This document shows, in pieces, positions 31,196 through 33,463 of a DNA stretch of 33,463 nucleotides; position 1 is the stretch's first letter, and each line of letters begins with the position of its first letter. Source of the DNA: Acrasis kona (Eukaryota; Heterolobosea; Eutetramitea; Acrasida; Acrasidae); assembly GCA_026419775.2 (NCBI GenBank), contig JAOPGA020001650.1, positions 1 through 33,463 of the forward strand, given 5' to 3'. The notes under the pieces are model-generated. The model saw only the letters and a program-made list of their open reading frames with translations, had not been told where the DNA came from and did no database searches. The position numbers and the translations under genes are program-made.

Positions 31196-31470
31196 GCTTG
31201 ATTTGATTTATGATCGGTTGACTGCGATCATAATTGCAATCAACAATCAATCAACATCGTTATCATAACTGCGATCAAACATCGATCATATTTTGGATCA
31301 AAATTTAGATCAAGATTGGATCAAACTACCGATAAAAAAGTCCAGTTTGGTGCAATCGGATCATCGATCATAAAATCGATCAAAATTTGTATCATGTTTT
31401 GTATCAAAAACCGATCATATAATGGATCATAAAGTGGATCTTAATACAGATTAAAGATCGTATCTTATAA
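31196..31470. repeat. Degenerate GATCAAAA-type simple repeat tract
   Basis: GATC occurs about 20 times in 275 bp in variants such as CGATCAAAAT, GGATCATA and GATCATATTTTGGATC, with spacing near 10-20 bp. The tract resumes on the far side of the next element (32,532-32,555, including GATCATATTTTGGATC again), so that element probably inserted into it. Confidence 0.75.
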
Positions 31471-31621
31471 TCTATTGTCGATGGACAGAAAGCAGGACAC
31501 GCAAAAAAGGAATTCAACAATAAAAAAGGTGTACTTGTCAAGACCAATTTTCACCCGCATTCGCCCGCATTCAACAGCTGATTGACACTAAATTAGGGTT
31601 TAGGATAATGTCAATTTAATA

Positions 31622-32024
31622 ATGAATAGACAAAACACATTGAAGCCACCATGGGTGAAGAACACCAAGGTTAAGCAAAGTGGATTATGCGGAATTTATC
31701 CAATATAAAAGAGAACCCAAATGATATATTGTGCGTAATGCCAGAAAATATTTAGAAGGACTGGAGTTATCAAACTTAGGACGGCCAAAGCTACAAGCAT
31801 TTAAAAACAATTCAACAGTGTTAGATTATTTATGGTCGCTAACAAAATCATTCCCAACAAAAACACATGATTGGTTTTGTGAGCGAATACAAGAACGATT
31901 CAACTTCAACATCTCTGAGTTCTATGTCGCCTATTTACGAGCAAAAGTATTAAATATTGTTCGCAAACGAGCATCATGCATTGCCTTGAAAAGACAAACA
32001 AAGCGTGTTAGAGCTCTTCGTTAG
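31622..32024 (+). CDS. Element-encoded 108-residue basic protein (spliced)
   Basis: Exon 1 runs from the ATG at 31622 to 31679, then a 76-nt GT...TTTAG intron (31680-31755), then exon 2 to the TAG at 32022-32024; the frame is kept. The chain is helical and basic, especially toward the C terminus (RAKVLNIVRKRAS and KRQTKRVRALR), with an aromatic patch (DWFCERIQERFNFN). Such features fit DNA binding, but no family is recognised. It lies wholly inside the 31475-32529 element. The second exon's frame is open without a start codon, which is why a spliced model is preferred. Confidence 0.45.
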
Positions 32025-32400
32025 CCAGGCAACTTGTTAAAAACTCTTCATATAGCTTCTCGCCTTTCTTTCCAAATGTTTCGTTTAGGTTCATTTTTGT
32101 TTTTTGAGCACTTTCAGGATTTAACTTTCTATCATTTTCAAATTTTTTAGTCCTTTCACTCCTGTTTGATACGATGGTATTATATACCTTGTTTGCAAGG
32201 TTGATATACTCCATTGCAATGTTAGAGATGATGTGCTTAATCTCTGTCTCTAAACTCCTTCAGTGTCCAACGTATGAGAGTCTTGAGATACTCTTCACGG
32301 TTCCTGGCATCCTGGCCGTTTTGAACTGTTTGTTCATTCTGTCAAGGATTGTTGCTGGGGTGAAGTTGCTCATTGTGTGTTCTTGTAACAAATGTGACAT
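32008..32400 (-). pseudogene. Element-encoded reverse frame interrupted by one TGA
   Basis: From an ATG at 32400 the minus strand reads 131 codons to the TAA at 32010-32008 with a single in-frame TGA at 32262-32260. Before it lies SNFTPATILDRMNKQFKTAR; after it, EIKHIISNIAMEYINLANKV and a Lys/Asn-rich helical part ending SCLANEEL. Both sides look equally protein-like, so one point mutation has probably broken a once-intact gene, or translation restarts at the ATG at 32214. Its 3' end overlaps the opposing frame by 17 bp. No family is recognised. Confidence 0.4.
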
Positions 32401-32531
32401 GATAAATGAGGCTACCACGCAGTCTTAGCCCGTCTTAGCCCGTTCTCGCCCGCATTTGATTGACAGACGTCATTACCATTTTTATCACAAAATCTATTTT
32501 TACGTGTCCTGCTTTCTGTCCATCGACAATA

Positions 32532-33463
32532 TCAATCGTTCGATCATATTTTGGATCTAAACGTTGTAGCAGGATGTGGCTTGTTTGGTCACAACGGAGG
32601 ATTTATAGTTGACGAGATCTATTATTGCAATAGGGTATTTAGTTAAACCAACAATTTATTGAGTACACATTAACAGCAACAATGCTGCAATGGAAGTCAC
32701 TTTTCAAATGTGTTTTTATCGGCGTTATAAAAACAGTCCGCCACATTTTAATATTGTTATCCTTTAAATGTACGATTATAATTTAATGTCTTAGACTTTC
32801 TATCATGTTGCTCTTGCCTATGACTCNTGACTAGCTATGTATGTTCTTCTATATTATGTTAATTATTGTCAAAATGAGAATAATGTCTTACATGACTTTG
32901 TAGGTCTTTTAATCGATACGTGCCATGAAATCAATTTTGTATTAGAGCCAGTCATCACATTGGCAACTTTATGAACATCTTAGCTATCCAAGGATCATTG
33001 AATCTAGTCAGGCGAACCTACTAAAGTTAAACATCTATATGAAAATTATGATATTACTCTTTGAGTTATCTTTGTGACATCTCGCATCAAAAATTGTCAT
33101 CAATATACTTTTGATCCTTACAACTTCCTTTGATACTGTCTAGTAATGTGTTTAGCAGTATAATAATCGAAAACTTACACCAATTTCTTGGTAATAATGT
33201 GAAAGTAGTTTGTTCTCCTTTTTAGCACCATCGCATCTATACTTGAATTAGTGTTTGTTGAGTGTAACGATCATACTGTTAGTGATATCCTTTTCTTAAT
33301 GCCATTGTCAATTATCTGACCATAAAATATCTATTAAATGGTAAGATATGATGATCGCAGAGGTGCTTACGTATTGATTTTCGGTTATTGTTAATTGCCA
33401 TCAGCAGTTCAATATTCAATTTTAAAAGCCCCGGGACCAATAGGGTAATAGCTCAATTACAAC
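32532..33463. other. AT-rich right-edge region, no gene recognised
   Basis: About 930 bp with stops in all frames. It begins with the last part of the GATC-rich tract. One undetermined base (N) lies at 32826. I see no exon, RNA gene or inverted repeat that I would defend. Confidence 0.4.

Larger units (their letters stand above)
31475..32529. mobile_element. ~1.05-kb DNA transposon-like element with perfect 27-bp terminal inverted repeats
   Basis: The left end, beginning TTGTCGATGGACAGAAAGCA at 31475, is repeated exactly as reverse complement at the right end (32503-32529). Each end is flanked by TA (31473-31474 and 32530-32531), consistent with a TA target-site duplication as in Tc1/mariner-like elements, though TA is short enough to occur by chance. 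Near both ends the same strand carries a CGCCCGCATT...GATTGACA string (about 31,562-31,587 and 32,449-32,465), a subterminal direct repeat. Inside are two convergent frames that overlap by 17 bp. No known transposase motif is recognised. It interrupts a GATC-rich tract. Confidence 0.8.

Noticed and set aside
1-33463. tRNA, rRNA or snRNA genes
   Set aside because: Reading both strands I found no cloverleaf with the conserved GGTTCGA-type arm and no rRNA-like stretch. A covariance search would be decisive.

Overview
This window is nuclear DNA from a free-living, phagotrophic protist, most likely an amoeba or slime mould (heterolobosean or amoebozoan). The evidence is AT-rich DNA with compact intron-containing genes on both strands, very short GT-AG introns (mostly 35-80 nt, a few apparently near 30), and use of TAA, TAG and TGA as stops. 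The gene content also fits: a hybrid histidine kinase with an N-terminal kinase-like domain and an ATPase domain, acyloxyacyl hydrolase, and saposin-like proteins. I cannot name the species from sequence alone. Exon structures were built by hand by requiring GT-AG borders and reading-frame continuity.

Region 1 (1-18.2 kb) is gene-dense. In order it holds: the 3' end of a multipass membrane protein, a four-helix membrane protein (-), an RCC1-like protein (+), a CCCH/RanBP2-finger/U-box/ankyrin protein (+), a thiolase with a C-terminal peroxisomal SKL signal (-), an RNase H1 (+), a 2205-residue pseudokinase-ATPase-GAF-histidine kinase-receiver protein (+), a secreted single-saposin protein (+), a very small spliced helical protein (+), an ABHD4/5-like hydrolase (+) and hypoxanthine phosphoribosyltransferase (-). 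Several neighbours are convergent with tiny gaps; two stop codons are only 4 bp apart.

Region 2 (18.2-23.8 kb) is gene-poor. It holds a decayed Thr/Pro-rich (mucin-like) reading frame, two different tandem duplications, a large imperfect palindrome, a broken or oddly spliced open frame that may come from a tyrosine-recombinase-type element, a strong hairpin, and perhaps one 60-residue gene.

Region 3 (23.8-26.6 kb, minus strand) has two tandem genes: a Mn-type superoxide dismutase with both a signal peptide and a C-terminal SDEL, and an eight-exon acyloxyacyl hydrolase with saposin and GDSL-type domains. Both products are predicted to enter the secretory pathway, and both suit a bacteria-eating cell.

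Region 4 (26.6-33.5 kb) is repeat-rich. A small unknown gene lies between two arrays of a degenerate 70-80 bp repeat in opposite orientation. Next come a 61-bp relic of the neighbouring J-domain gene, the intact J-domain gene itself, a 662-bp inverted-repeat element, a GATC-rich degenerate repeat tract, and a ~1.05-kb element with perfect 27-bp terminal inverted repeats and TA flanks. That last element carries a spliced 108-residue frame and an opposing frame broken by one in-frame TGA.
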